From the NCBI RefSeq assembly GCF_001305595.1, contig NZ_CP012401.1:2057001-2121000 (forward strand): a stretch of 64,000 nucleotides of DNA, written 5' to 3'. Source of the stretch: Azospirillum thiophilum. Lineage in GTDB: Bacteria > Pseudomonadota > Alphaproteobacteria > Azospirillales > Azospirillaceae. A program made the position numbers and the translations under genes. The first letter of the stretch is position 1; each line of letters begins with the position of its first letter. Below, piece after piece: positions 32,787 through 41,014 of the stretch. The notes beneath the pieces were generated by a model. It saw only the letters and a list, made by a program, of their open reading frames with translations. It did no database searches and was not told the origin of the DNA.

Positions 32787-33377
32787 ATGACCGAGGACCG
32801 TCTCCGCATCCGGCCGGCCGATGCCGACGACGCGCCGGATCTGGCACGGCTGATCGATATCGCCGGGGGCGGTGTCTACGCCTTCCTGCTCGACGGGCTG
32901 ATGCCGGGAATGAGCGCGGCGGAGATGCTGATGCCTGGCCTGGCCGGACGCAGCGGCTCGCTGTCGCACCGGCAGAGCGGCGTAGCCGAACTGGATGGAC
33001 GGGTGATCGGCATCGCCCACGGCTATCCCACCGACTGGATCCGGACGGAGGATTACAGCGGCCTGCCGCCAGACCGTGTCGCCCATATGGCCACATTTTC
33101 CGAAACGCTGGACTGGGGCAGCTATTTCCTGTCGGCGCTGACGGTCGATCCCGCATGGCGGCGGCAGGGCATCGCCGGACGGCTGCTCGGCTGGTTCTAC
33201 GAGCGGGCGCGAACCGGCGGCTTCAACCGCGTCACCCTTCATGTCTGGGCCGACAATGCGCCGGCCCGCCGCCTCTACGCCGGTGAAGGCTTCGAGGAGA
33301 TCGGACAGGCCGACATCCCCTGGCACCCCCGCCTGCCGCATCATGGCGGCAGCATCCTGATGCGGCGTCACCTCTGA
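32787..33377 (+). CDS. GNAT-family N-acetyltransferase
   Basis: The protein has 196 residues from the ATG at 32787. GNAT motif A is visible as SALTVDPAWRRQGIAGRLLGWFYERA near residues 113-138, with R-R-Q-G-I-A binding acetyl-CoA pyrophosphate. Motif B follows with NAPARRLYAGEGFEEIG. The first half has a GGGVYAFLLDGLMPGMSAAEML segment typical of a GNAT subgroup in Proteobacteria. The substrate is unknown. It converges on the hydrolase gene at 33385 with 7 bases between stops. Confidence 0.85.
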   Translation: MTEDRLRIRPADADDAPDLARLIDIAGGGVYAFLLDGLMPGMSAAEMLMPGLAGRSGSLSHRQSGVAELDGRVIGIAHGYPTDWIRTEDYSGLPPDRVAHMATFSETLDWGSYFLSALTVDPAWRRQGIAGRLLGWFYERARTGGFNRVTLHVWADNAPARRLYAGEGFEEIGQADIPWHPRLPHHGGSILMRRHL

Positions 33378-33384
33378 GCGGTTG

Positions 33385-34380
33385 TTACTCGGCGATCAGG
33401 GGCTCGGCAGGCGCGTTTTCGACGGACAGCCTGTCGACGCAATCCGCAACGAGGTCAGGGTCGGCATAATGCACCATGTGGCCGGCCCCCGGCACCCAAT
33501 GCAGGGTGCTGTTGGGAAGGACATGGTGCAGGCGGCTGCTCTGCTCCTCCTGCGTGACGACGCGGTCGTCATGTCCGGCGACGACCACCACCGGCAGGGA
33601 CAGTCCGGCATAGCGGTGCTGCAAGCGGTCGGCTGCGGGAGCCATGGTGACGCCGTCCTGGGCATTGGCCCGCAACTGGCCGGGGCGGGTGATCAGGGCG
33701 GCCGGGAAGGTCCCGGTCAGGCCGTCCGGCACCGGCTGGGGGGAGAACATCGCCTTCAGCATCAGCGGCATCATCGCCTTGGAGAAGGGCGGCGAGAGGG
33801 TGTGGCGCAGCAGGTCGCCCAGCACCGGCGTCGCCACCGGGGCCACCATCAGCGCGTCCACCCGCGTGGTCGGGAAATAATAGCCGGCCAGCAGCACCAG
33901 GCCGCGCGCCGAATCCGGATGGTCCAGCGCCAGGGCCAGCGCGACCAGCGTGGCATAGGAATGGCCGACCACCACCGCCTGCTCGATCCCCAGGACGACA
34001 AAGGCCCGGGCCAGCAGATCCGCCTGATCCTCTGGCGTCCAGTCGCAACCGCGCGGCCGCTTGCTGTAGCCCATGCCCGGCCGGTCGAAGGCGATCACCC
34101 GATGGGACCGCGCCAGCCGGTCGAACAATCCGCTCGCCAGAAAGTCGTCGAGGGTCGAGGCGTTGCCGTGCAGCAGGACCACCGGCGGTCCGCTGCCGGC
34201 CTCGAGGTAATGCAACCGCACGCCGTCGACGGTCAGGAAACGCCCTTCGGGCGGATGGCGCCGCTCATCCCGCCGCGCGACCAGTGTGTTGACGGCCGCC
34301 AGGCCGCCCAGCGCCAGCGCGGCGATGCCGAAAGCCTTGACGGCGCCGGAGTGGCGGATGTCGTGAGTGCGGCGGGTCAT
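33385..34380 (-). CDS. Alpha/beta hydrolase, membrane-anchored or exported
   Basis: The protein has 331 residues from the ATG at 34380. An N-terminal hydrophobic segment at about residues 15-33 (KAFGIAALALGGLAAVNTLV) suggests a signal anchor. Fold motifs are VVLLHGN (oxyanion loop), FDRPGMGYS, the nucleophile elbow GHSYA with S141, and a late GAGHMVH for the catalytic histidine. HDD in VVVVAGHDDR gives the acid. The substrate is unknown; epoxide hydrolase-like or esterase activity is possible. Confidence 0.82.
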   Translation of the reverse strand: MTRRTHDIRHSGAVKAFGIAALALGGLAAVNTLVARRDERRHPPEGRFLTVDGVRLHYLEAGSGPPVVLLHGNASTLDDFLASGLFDRLARSHRVIAFDRPGMGYSKRPRGCDWTPEDQADLLARAFVVLGIEQAVVVGHSYATLVALALALDHPDSARGLVLLAGYYFPTTRVDALMVAPVATPVLGDLLRHTLSPPFSKAMMPLMLKAMFSPQPVPDGLTGTFPAALITRPGQLRANAQDGVTMAPAADRLQHRYAGLSLPVVVVAGHDDRVVTQEEQSSRLHHVLPNSTLHWVPGAGHMVHYADPDLVADCVDRLSVENAPAEPLIAE

Positions 34381-34477
34381 GGCGGTCGTTCTCCCAAACG
34401 GCTGCTGCTGCGATGCAGCATCGTGGGAGAACAACCGCCGACGGGGGGAAGCGTTCCCGATCAGGGACGCGCTTGCT

Positions 34478-35410
34478 TCACTTCCCGGCCTTCAACTGTT
34501 CGCGCGTCAGCCAGAACACCTCGCCGAAGCTGTTGGCGGTCTGCAGCCACAGGAAGTCAAGGTGGGGATACTCGGCCTCCAGGATCTCGCGGCCGGTGCC
34601 GAACTCGCACAGCAGGCCGCCGTCCGGGGTCAGGTGCTTGGGCGCTTCCTTCAGGATGCGGCGAACGATGTCCAGCCCATCATCGCCGCCCGCCAGCGCC
34701 AGCGCCGGCTCGGCACGGAATTCCGGCGGCAGGGCCTCCATCGCCTCGGCGTCGACATAGGGCGGGTTGGTGATGATGACGTCGTACTTGCGCGTCTTCA
34801 GCGGGGCGAACAGGTCGCCCTGGTGCAGCGTGATGCGGTCCTCGAAGCCGCTGTCGGCGACGTTGCGCTTCGCCACCTCCAGCGCGTCGGGCGACAGATC
34901 GACGGCGTCGACCTGGGCTTCCGGGAAGATGCGGGCGGCCAGGATGGCGAGACAGCCGGAGCCGGTGCAGAGATCCAGCACCCGCTCGACCGAGGTCGGA
35001 TCCTCCACCAGGGTGAAGTCGTCGCCGCCGAACAGGTCGGAGAACAGCAGTTCGCCGATGTAGGAGCGCGGGACGATCACCCGTTCGTCGACATAGAAGG
35101 GGATGCCCTGGATGTAGGCCTTGTTCAGCAGGTAGGGCGCCGGCTTGCGGGTGTCGATGCGGGCATGGAGGATGCCGGCCACCGCCTCGCGCTCCGCCGC
35201 GGTCAGCCGCGACTCCAGATAGGGCTCGAGCTGGTCGACGGGCAGGTGCAGCGTTTCCAGCACCAGGAACACCGCCTCGTCGAAGGCGGTGGTGGTGCCA
35301 TGGCCGTAATCGAGATCGGCCTCGTTGAAGCGGCTGACGCCGTAGCGCAGGAAATCGCGGATGGTCTTCAGCTCGGCGGCCGCGGCGGCGGCGGTGTGCT
35401 TGGTGGTCAC
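34478..35410 (-). CDS. prmB: Ribosomal protein uL3 glutamine methyltransferase PrmB
   Basis: The protein has 310 residues from the GTG at 35410. The N-terminal helical domain (LKTIRDFLRYGVSRFNEADLDYGHGTTTAFDEA) is characteristic of PrmB rather than PrmC. The SAM-binding motif VLDLCTGSGCLAI is at 144-156, and the catalytic NPPY at 215-218 binds the glutamine amide. It methylates Gln in ribosomal protein L3. The residue pattern VPRSYIGELL before the SAM domain is also typical. The ArsC-family gene lies upstream on the same strand. Confidence 0.92.
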   Translation of the reverse strand: MTTKHTAAAAAAELKTIRDFLRYGVSRFNEADLDYGHGTTTAFDEAVFLVLETLHLPVDQLEPYLESRLTAAEREAVAGILHARIDTRKPAPYLLNKAYIQGIPFYVDERVIVPRSYIGELLFSDLFGGDDFTLVEDPTSVERVLDLCTGSGCLAILAARIFPEAQVDAVDLSPDALEVAKRNVADSGFEDRITLHQGDLFAPLKTRKYDVIITNPPYVDAEAMEALPPEFRAEPALALAGGDDGLDIVRRILKEAPKHLTPDGGLLCEFGTGREILEAEYPHLDFLWLQTANSFGEVFWLTREQLKAGK

Positions 35411-35456
35411 GGGCGGCAGGCTCCGGTGAGGGTGCGGACGGCGGATAATGGCGGGC

Positions 35457-35798
35457 TTACAGGATTTCCAGCACCGACTCCGGCGGGCGGCCGATGCGGG
35501 CATGGTCGCCCCTGACCACGATCGGGCGTTCGATGGCGGCGGGATGGGCGGACAGGGCGGCGACCAGCGCCGCACCGTCCAGTTCCCTGGCGATGCCGGC
35601 CTCGGCCGCTTCCTTGGCGCGGGTGACGGCGCGCGGCTTCTTGCCCAGCTTGGCCAGGATGGCGGTCAGCTCATCGGCGGTCGGCGGGGTCTTCAGATAC
35701 TCGATCACCACCGGCTCGACGCCGCGGGAGCGCAGCAGCTCCAGCGTTTCGCGCGACTTGCTGCAGCGCGGGTTATGGTAGATCGTCACGTCGCTCAT
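35457..35798 (-). CDS. arsC: ArsC-family reductase (glutaredoxin-dependent arsenate reductase-like)
   Basis: The protein has 113 residues from the ATG at 35798. The family motif YHNPRCSKSRETLELLRSRG places the active cysteine at C12. The C-terminal part has RPIVVRGDHARIGRPPE, in which the R-P-I/L-V and G-R-P-P-E blocks are conserved. The protein would reduce arsenate with glutaredoxin, though some family members (YffB/Spx-like) have other roles. No ars operon genes are nearby, so an arsenic role is unconfirmed. It is transcribed toward prmB with a 46-base gap. Confidence 0.85.
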   Translation of the reverse strand: MSDVTIYHNPRCSKSRETLELLRSRGVEPVVIEYLKTPPTADELTAILAKLGKKPRAVTRAKEAAEAGIARELDGAALVAALSAHPAAIERPIVVRGDHARIGRPPESVLEIL

Positions 35799-36006
35799 GG
35801 TCTGCTTCCAAGGTTCGAGGAGCGGTCCGAGAGATACACCCATCCCGCGTTCCGCGCCAATCCGGCATGCGGAAACGCTGCGGCGGCGCAACATCCCTCA
35901 GGTGACAAGGGCTTCCGTTGGTATTATTTTGCGCGCTCGCTTTTCCGCTGCCCGCCTGAGTCGTTTCGGCGGACGGGCCGCGGAACAGAACCGCTGCCCA
36001 GAACGG

Positions 36007-37260
36007 ATGCCGGCCGTGACCAAGCTCTCGCTCTCCAAGGACAAGATCAACATCCTTCTTCTGGAAGGTGTCCATGACAACGCCATCGACGAGCTGGCCC
36101 GCGGCGGCTACGCCTCCGTCGAGCGGCTGCCCCGCGCGCTGGACGAGGCGGAGCTGCTGGAGCGCATCGGTTCGGTCCATATCCTGGGCATCCGCTCGCG
36201 CACGCACCTGACCGCCAAGGTGTTCGAGGCGGCGAGCAAGCTGATCACCGTCGGCTGCTTCTGCATCGGCACCAATCAGGTCGACCTGAAGGCGGCGCGG
36301 CGCCACGGCGTCCCGGTCTTCAACGCCCCCTATTCCAACACCCGGTCGGTGGCGGAACTGGTGATCGGCGAGATCATCATGCTGATGCGCGGCATCTTCG
36401 AGAAGTCGCAGCTGGTCCATGGCGGCGGCTGGATGAAGTCGGCCAAGGACAGCTACGAGATCCGCGGCAAGACGCTGGGCATCGTCGGTTACGGCCATAT
36501 CGGCACCCAGGTGTCGATCCTGGCCGAGGCGATGGGCATGCAGGTCCGCTTCTACGATACCGTGCGCAAGCTGGCGCTGGGCAACGCGCGGGCCTGCGAC
36601 TCGCTGGAGGAGCTGCTGTCGGTCTCCGACGTGGTGACGCTGCATGTGCCGGACACCCCGCAGACCCGCGACATGATCGGCGAGCGAGAATTGGCCGCCA
36701 TGAAGAAGGGCAGCCATCTGATCAACGCCGCCCGCGGCCAGGTTGTGCAGATCGAGGCGCTGGCCGCCGCGATGAAGTCCGGCCATGTGCTGGGCGCCGC
36801 CATCGACGTCTTCCCTGTCGAGCCCGGCTCGGACAAGGACGAGTTCCAGAGTGCGCTGCGCGGCATCAAGACCGCCATCCTGACCCCGCACATCGGCGGC
36901 TCGACCATGGAGGCCCAGGCCAACATCGGCACCGAGGTGGCGCAGAAGCTGATCGAGTATTCCGACAACGGCTCCACCGTCGGCGCGGTCAACTTCCCGC
37001 AGGTGGCGCTGCCGGTGCAGGCCGGCTGCACCCGCTTCCTGCACGTCCACGAGAACCGTCCGGGCATGCTGCGCAAGGTGAACGAGGTGTTCTCCGGCCG
37101 CGACCTGAACATCGCGGCCCAGTATCTCCAGACCGATCCGGAGCTGGGCTATGTCGTGGTCGACGTCAACGGCGACGTCGACGAGCTGGAGGTCACCAAC
37201 GACCTGCGCACCATCGAAGGCACCTTGAAGGCGCGCTTCCTGTTCCCGTCGCATCGGTGA
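36007..37260 (+). CDS. serA: D-3-phosphoglycerate dehydrogenase
   Basis: The protein has 417 residues from the ATG at 36007. The Rossmann motif GIVGYGHIG is at 158-166, the catalytic residues fit R243 (NAARG), E272 (VFPVEP) and H295 (TPHIGGST), and CFCIGTNQVDL at 84-94 is typical of the E. coli-type enzyme. A C-terminal ACT domain (about 340-417, FLHVHENRPGMLRKVNEVF) should bind serine for feedback control. It catalyses the first step of serine synthesis. A strong hairpin follows the stop. Confidence 0.95.
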   Translation: MPAVTKLSLSKDKINILLLEGVHDNAIDELARGGYASVERLPRALDEAELLERIGSVHILGIRSRTHLTAKVFEAASKLITVGCFCIGTNQVDLKAARRHGVPVFNAPYSNTRSVAELVIGEIIMLMRGIFEKSQLVHGGGWMKSAKDSYEIRGKTLGIVGYGHIGTQVSILAEAMGMQVRFYDTVRKLALGNARACDSLEELLSVSDVVTLHVPDTPQTRDMIGERELAAMKKGSHLINAARGQVVQIEALAAAMKSGHVLGAAIDVFPVEPGSDKDEFQSALRGIKTAILTPHIGGSTMEAQANIGTEVAQKLIEYSDNGSTVGAVNFPQVALPVQAGCTRFLHVHENRPGMLRKVNEVFSGRDLNIAAQYLQTDPELGYVVVDVNGDVDELEVTNDLRTIEGTLKARFLFPSHR

Positions 37261-37270
37261 TCCTGCGGAA

Positions 37271-37304
37271 GGGCCGGAGCGCCGGTTTCCCGGCGGTCCG
37301 GCCC
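37271..37304 (+). terminator. Hairpin after serA, likely terminator
   Basis: Arms at 37271-37285 and 37290-37304 pair over 15 bp with one mismatch around the loop TTTC. The T-tail is weak (TTCAT), so it may be a weak or rho-assisted terminator. Confidence 0.6.
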
Positions 37305-37350
37305 CTTCATGTCTCTTGTCGGCGGACGGTTTCCCGGTAACAGTGGCGGC

Positions 37351-38085
37351 ATGACCGTTCGCTGCCTGTTCCCCCTCCTCGCCGCTGTCCTTGGCGGCAT
37401 GTCGTCGGTGCCCGCGCCGGCCGCAGCGCAGTCCAACGGCTGCGACGGCTTTCCTACGCCCACGCTGAGCGTCGAGAGCGTCCTGGCGCCGATCCAGCGT
37501 GACGATGCGCTGACGGTGGTGCAGCTAACCCGGCTGCCGGGTCGCTCGCCGGGACCGGTCGGCACCACCAGCGGTCATGTGCTCGGCCTGACCCAGGCGC
37601 GGTACGGCGAGCAGTCGCAGGTCTCCGCCCTGTTCAAGGCGATGGGCGACGGCACCTATTGCTCGGCCCCCAGGGCGGTCACCGTCACTTTCGGCTTCCA
37701 GAAGCGCACCGTCCATGTCGCGAGGGAGATCCCTGCCGAGTCTTGCCTGCATGGCGAGGTGCTGGCGCATGAGATGAGGCATGTCGCAGTGGATGAGGAA
37801 CTGCTGCGCGAGTTCATGCCGCAAATCCGCAGCCGTCTGGAGGAGGTGGTCGCGCGCCTGGAACCGGTGCGGTCGCGCAGCCAGGCCCAGGCGATGGCGG
37901 CGATCCGCCGGCCGCTCGAATCGGCGATGCGCGGCATCATGCGCGACTTCGGCCGCGAGCGCGACCGCCGGCAGGCCCGGATCGACACGGTGGAGGAGTA
38001 TGAACGGGTCAGCCGCGTCTGCAACGGCGAGGCCCGCAACTATCTGCCCAAGCCGGCGGCGCGGCAACCGGTGCGCCGGGGTTGA
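37351..38085 (+). CDS. Secreted hypothetical protein with HExxH motif
   Basis: The protein has 244 residues from the ATG at 37351, which begins a clear signal peptide (MTVRCLFPLLAAVLGGMSSV, cut near PAAAQ). A zinc-protease-like HEMRH lies near residues 141-145, followed by VAVDEELLREFM. The second half is Arg/Glu-rich and helical. The motif HE-x2-H with nearby acidic residues suggests a metalloenzyme exported to the periplasm, but no third ligand is certain. Two cysteine pairs may form disulfides. I do not recognise the family with confidence. Confidence 0.7.
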   Translation: MTVRCLFPLLAAVLGGMSSVPAPAAAQSNGCDGFPTPTLSVESVLAPIQRDDALTVVQLTRLPGRSPGPVGTTSGHVLGLTQARYGEQSQVSALFKAMGDGTYCSAPRAVTVTFGFQKRTVHVAREIPAESCLHGEVLAHEMRHVAVDEELLREFMPQIRSRLEEVVARLEPVRSRSQAQAMAAIRRPLESAMRGIMRDFGRERDRRQARIDTVEEYERVSRVCNGEARNYLPKPAARQPVRRG

Positions 38086-38105
38086 TGGCCAGGGTTGAGG
38101 GGGGC

Positions 38106-38447
38106 TCAGCGCCGGCGCCGCCGGTCGGTGGCGTGGCCGTCGACGAACTCCGGCGGCTTCCGGCGGACCCAGCGGACGAAGGCGGCGAGCTCGGGATGGC
38201 CGCGCAGGGCGTCGATCTCGTGATACTGGTCACGCAACTGCCGTTCGGTCAGCACCGCATGGATCTTGGCGTGGCAGATGCGGTGCATCGTCACCGTCTC
38301 GCGCCCGCCATAGGTGCGGGGGATCAGGTGGTGGTCGTTCAGGCTGCTGCCCGGCACCATCGGACGGCCGCAGAGCGGGCAGGCGGACCGTTCGGGGGCG
38401 GCGGACGGCAGGGGCTTGGCGGGAAAGGGATCGTCAGGAAGGCGCAT
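38106..38447 (-). CDS. HNH nuclease-domain protein
   Basis: The protein has 113 residues from the ATG at 38447. The structural zinc cysteines C23-x2-C26 (CPLCGRPM) precede the HNH core: NDHHLIPRTYGG at 38-49, then MHRICHAKIHA at 54-64, with C58-H59 and H63. The rest, with WVRRKPPEFVDG near the end, is typical of a small proteobacterial HNH family found as a single host gene. The cellular role is unknown; it could be a nicking nuclease. It converges on the gene ending at 38085. Confidence 0.82.
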   Translation of the reverse strand: MRLPDDPFPAKPLPSAAPERSACPLCGRPMVPGSSLNDHHLIPRTYGGRETVTMHRICHAKIHAVLTERQLRDQYHEIDALRGHPELAAFVRWVRRKPPEFVDGHATDRRRRR

Positions 38448-38820
38448 GTCGTTCGGAACCGGCTGGCGCCGCCCATGTTGGCTGGTCTGGAGGGACCATG
38501 ATCCATATGGTCCGCAACCTCCGGGAGGCCATAGTGGACGATCGCGACTCACAGCCTCGAGACCGGAAGACAGCCAGCCGGGAGACGTCCGGCAAGGCCG
38601 CCGGTCCATCCGCCGACTGCACCGAGTATGGCCAGCCCGCCGGCTCGCCGGGTGCGCGTGGCGGCGCCACCTGTTACGGCGGCATCCAGCGGGTCCAACC
38701 GCGGACCCGGCCCGCCGCACCTGTGCCTTCCGACAAAAAGCCGGGCTCGGACCCATAGGAAAAGGGGGGAGCCGCGGTGACGGCTCCCCCCTTTTTTCCT
38801 CCTGACGGCCGGATGCCGGT
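38448..38820. other. Intergenic region between HNH gene and carA
   Basis: The stretch holds the promoter side of the HNH gene and, at its right end, the carA terminator at 38765-38798. A rightward open frame from about 38498 to 38758 has no ribosome-binding site and a low-complexity product, so I do not call it a gene. Confidence 0.7.
38765..38798 (-). terminator. Strong rho-independent terminator, bidirectional, downstream of carA
   Basis: An 11-bp stem (GGGGGGAGCCG at 38765-38775 with 38782-38792) and a 6-nt loop are flanked by A4 on the left and T6 on the right, so it can act in both directions. It lies 23 bases past the carA stop. Confidence 0.9.
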
Positions 38821-39993
38821 TCAGGCCGCCTTCTTCTCGGCGATCAGCTGGACGAAGCGGTCGAACAGATAGTGGCTGTCCTGCGGGCCGGGCGAGGCTT
38901 CCGGATGGTACTGCACCGAGAAGACCGGCTTGTCCTTCAGGCGGATGCCCTCGTTGGTGCCGTCGAACAGGCTGACATGGGTGACCTCGGCATCGGCCGG
39001 CAGCGTCTCGGGGATGACGACGAAGCCATGGTTCTGGCTGGTGATCTCGACCCGGCCGCTCGCCAGATCCTTGACCGGATGGTTGGCCCCGCGGTGGCCC
39101 TGCTGCATCTTGGTGGTCTTGGCGCCGAGCGCCAGCGACAGCATCTGGTGGCCCAGGCAGATGCCGAACATCGGCACGCCGGTGTCGAGCAGGCCCTTGA
39201 TCGTCGGCACGGCATATTCGCCGGTGGCGGCGGGGTCGCCGGGGCCGTTGGACAGGAAGATGCCGTCGGGGCTGTGGCGCATCACGTCCTCGACCGTGGC
39301 GGTCGACGGCACCACCGTCACCTTGCAGCCGGACGCGGCGAGGCAGCGCAGGATGTTGCGCTTGGCGCCATAGTCGATGGCGACGACATGGTATTGCGGC
39401 TTGTCCTGGGTGGCATAGCCGCCGCCAATGGTCCATCCGGCCTCGGTCCAGTCATAGGTCTGGCGGCAGGACACGTCCTTGGCCAGATCCATGCCCTCCA
39501 GCCCCGGCCAGCCCTTGGCCTTGGCGACCAGCGCCTCGATGTCGAAAATGCCGTCGGGCGAATGGGCGACGACGCCGTTGGGCGCGCCGAGGTCACGGAT
39601 GCGGCGGGTCAGCCGCCGGGTGTCGACGCCGGCCAGCCCGACGAGGCCGTAGCTCTTCAGCCAGTCGTCGAGATGGCGGGTGGCGCGCCAGTTGGACGGG
39701 TCGGTGATGTCGGCGCGCAGGATCAGGCCGCGGGCGGCCGGGGTGATCGTCTCGATGTCTTCCGTATTGGCGCCGGTGTTGCCGATGTGCGGGAAGGTGA
39801 AGGTGATGATCTGCCCGGCATAGCTGGGGTCGGTCAGGATCTCCTGATAACCGGTCATGGAGGTGTTGAAGCACACCTCGCCCACCGAATCCCCCGTGGC
39901 GCCGATGCCTCGGCCGCGGAACACCGTGCCGTCGGCCAGGACAAGCACGCCGGTGTGGACCGCATCGTCGGAGGGGGGAGTGGCGACAGTCAT
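38821..39993 (-). CDS. carA: Carbamoyl-phosphate synthase small subunit
   Basis: The protein has 390 residues from the ATG at 39993. The N-terminal CPSase small-subunit domain (FRGRGIGATGDSVGEVCFNTSMTGYQE) is followed by a class I glutamine amidotransferase domain from about 200. The catalytic triad is C279 (FGICLGHQ), H363 and E365 (QYHPEA). It hydrolyses glutamine and passes ammonia to CarB for arginine and pyrimidine synthesis. carB is not in the window. The gene diverges from yqeY. Confidence 0.96.
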   Translation of the reverse strand: MTVATPPSDDAVHTGVLVLADGTVFRGRGIGATGDSVGEVCFNTSMTGYQEILTDPSYAGQIITFTFPHIGNTGANTEDIETITPAARGLILRADITDPSNWRATRHLDDWLKSYGLVGLAGVDTRRLTRRIRDLGAPNGVVAHSPDGIFDIEALVAKAKGWPGLEGMDLAKDVSCRQTYDWTEAGWTIGGGYATQDKPQYHVVAIDYGAKRNILRCLAASGCKVTVVPSTATVEDVMRHSPDGIFLSNGPGDPAATGEYAVPTIKGLLDTGVPMFGICLGHQMLSLALGAKTTKMQQGHRGANHPVKDLASGRVEITSQNHGFVVIPETLPADAEVTHVSLFDGTNEGIRLKDKPVFSVQYHPEASPGPQDSHYLFDRFVQLIAEKKAA

Positions 39994-40350
39994 TCCTATG
40001 AACCTTCCCAAAAACCGCGGCCGGCGACTGATCGACTGATCGGCGGAACGGCGACGGCCTAGCGTCCCGCCGGGCGCGCACACGGAACCGCTCGCACCCC
40101 GCATCCGCCGGAAAAGACGGTGGTGCGGGATCGAGTGGGCTGATCGGGTGGGCCGGACATCCTATATGACAATCAGCCGGCGGATTTCCAGCAATAGCTT
40201 TGCAGGGCTGCCTTGGGCCGCTGGCAAAGTCCGGTATTTTGTGTGGAAATCGGCGGGCGCTTTCGGGGATAGTCCCCCGCTCTCCAACGGGCGGCCGGTC
40301 CTCCCGGCATGGCGCGTCCGGTACGGCACGACGAACAAGGAAGACAGGAC
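39994..40350. promoter_or_regulatory. Divergent promoter region of carA and yqeY-dnaG-rpoD
   Basis: This 357-base spacer is less GC-rich in its middle (about 40160-40260). It must contain the promoters of carA (leftward) and yqeY (rightward). I do not see a convincing attenuator, riboswitch or pyrimidine-type leader in it. GGAAG lies 11 bases before the yqeY start. Confidence 0.6.
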
Positions 40351-40815
40351 ATGACGCTGCGCACGCGGTTCACCGAGTCCCTGAAGGAGGCGATGCGCGC
40401 CAAGGACATGCGCGCGGTCTCCACCATCCGCATGATCATGGCCGGTCTGAAGGACCGCGACATCGCCGCCCGCTCCCGCGGGGTGACCGACGGCATCGAC
40501 GAGGCGGAGATCCTGTCGATGATGCAGGGCCTGATCAAGCAGCGCACCGAATCGGCGGCGATGTACGACCAGGGCGGCCGTCCCGAACTGGCCCAGCAGG
40601 AGCGCGAGGAGATCGGGGTCATCGAACGCTTCCTGCCCAAGCAGATGAGCGAGGAGGAGGCCACTGCAGCCATCGACTCCATCGTGGCGGAGCTGGAGGC
40701 GTCCAGCATCAAGGACATGGGCCGGGTGATGGCCGAACTGAAGGCCCGCCATGCCGGCCAGATGGACTTCGCCAAGGCCGGCGGTCTGGTGAAGGCGCGC
40801 CTGTCGGGCAAATAG
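40351..40815 (+). CDS. GatB/YqeY-domain protein
   Basis: The protein has 154 residues from the ATG at 40351. The YqeY pattern is clear: LKEAMRAKDMRAVSTIRMIMAGLKDRDIAAR, then LIKQRTESAAMYDQGGRPELAQQEREEIGVIERFLPKQMSEEE, and a C-terminal KDMGRVMAELKARHAGQMDFAKAGGLVKARL. The domain binds tRNA in GatB, but the stand-alone protein's role is unclear. In Rhodospirillales it regularly precedes dnaG and rpoD, as here. Confidence 0.93.
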   Translation: MTLRTRFTESLKEAMRAKDMRAVSTIRMIMAGLKDRDIAARSRGVTDGIDEAEILSMMQGLIKQRTESAAMYDQGGRPELAQQEREEIGVIERFLPKQMSEEEATAAIDSIVAELEASSIKDMGRVMAELKARHAGQMDFAKAGGLVKARLSGK

Positions 40816-41014
40816 TCTGTAGGGCGGCCGGGCGAACAGGGCGGACCGGCCGCCACGGGACGATTATCAGGGCTGCGCTGGCCCCTGCGGCCTTGGGGCT
40901 GGCAGCCATGATCCCCATACTATGCCTCTGCTGCAGCTTTGCGCCCTGAGGCGTCCGGCGCCCACTCATCCGCCCAATTCACTCCGCCCAACTCGCTCCG
41001 GTGACCGTTCGACC

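Noticed and set aside
38498-38758. Rightward open frame of 86 codons
   Set aside because: It has no ribosome-binding site and a low-complexity product, and it ends at the carA terminator.
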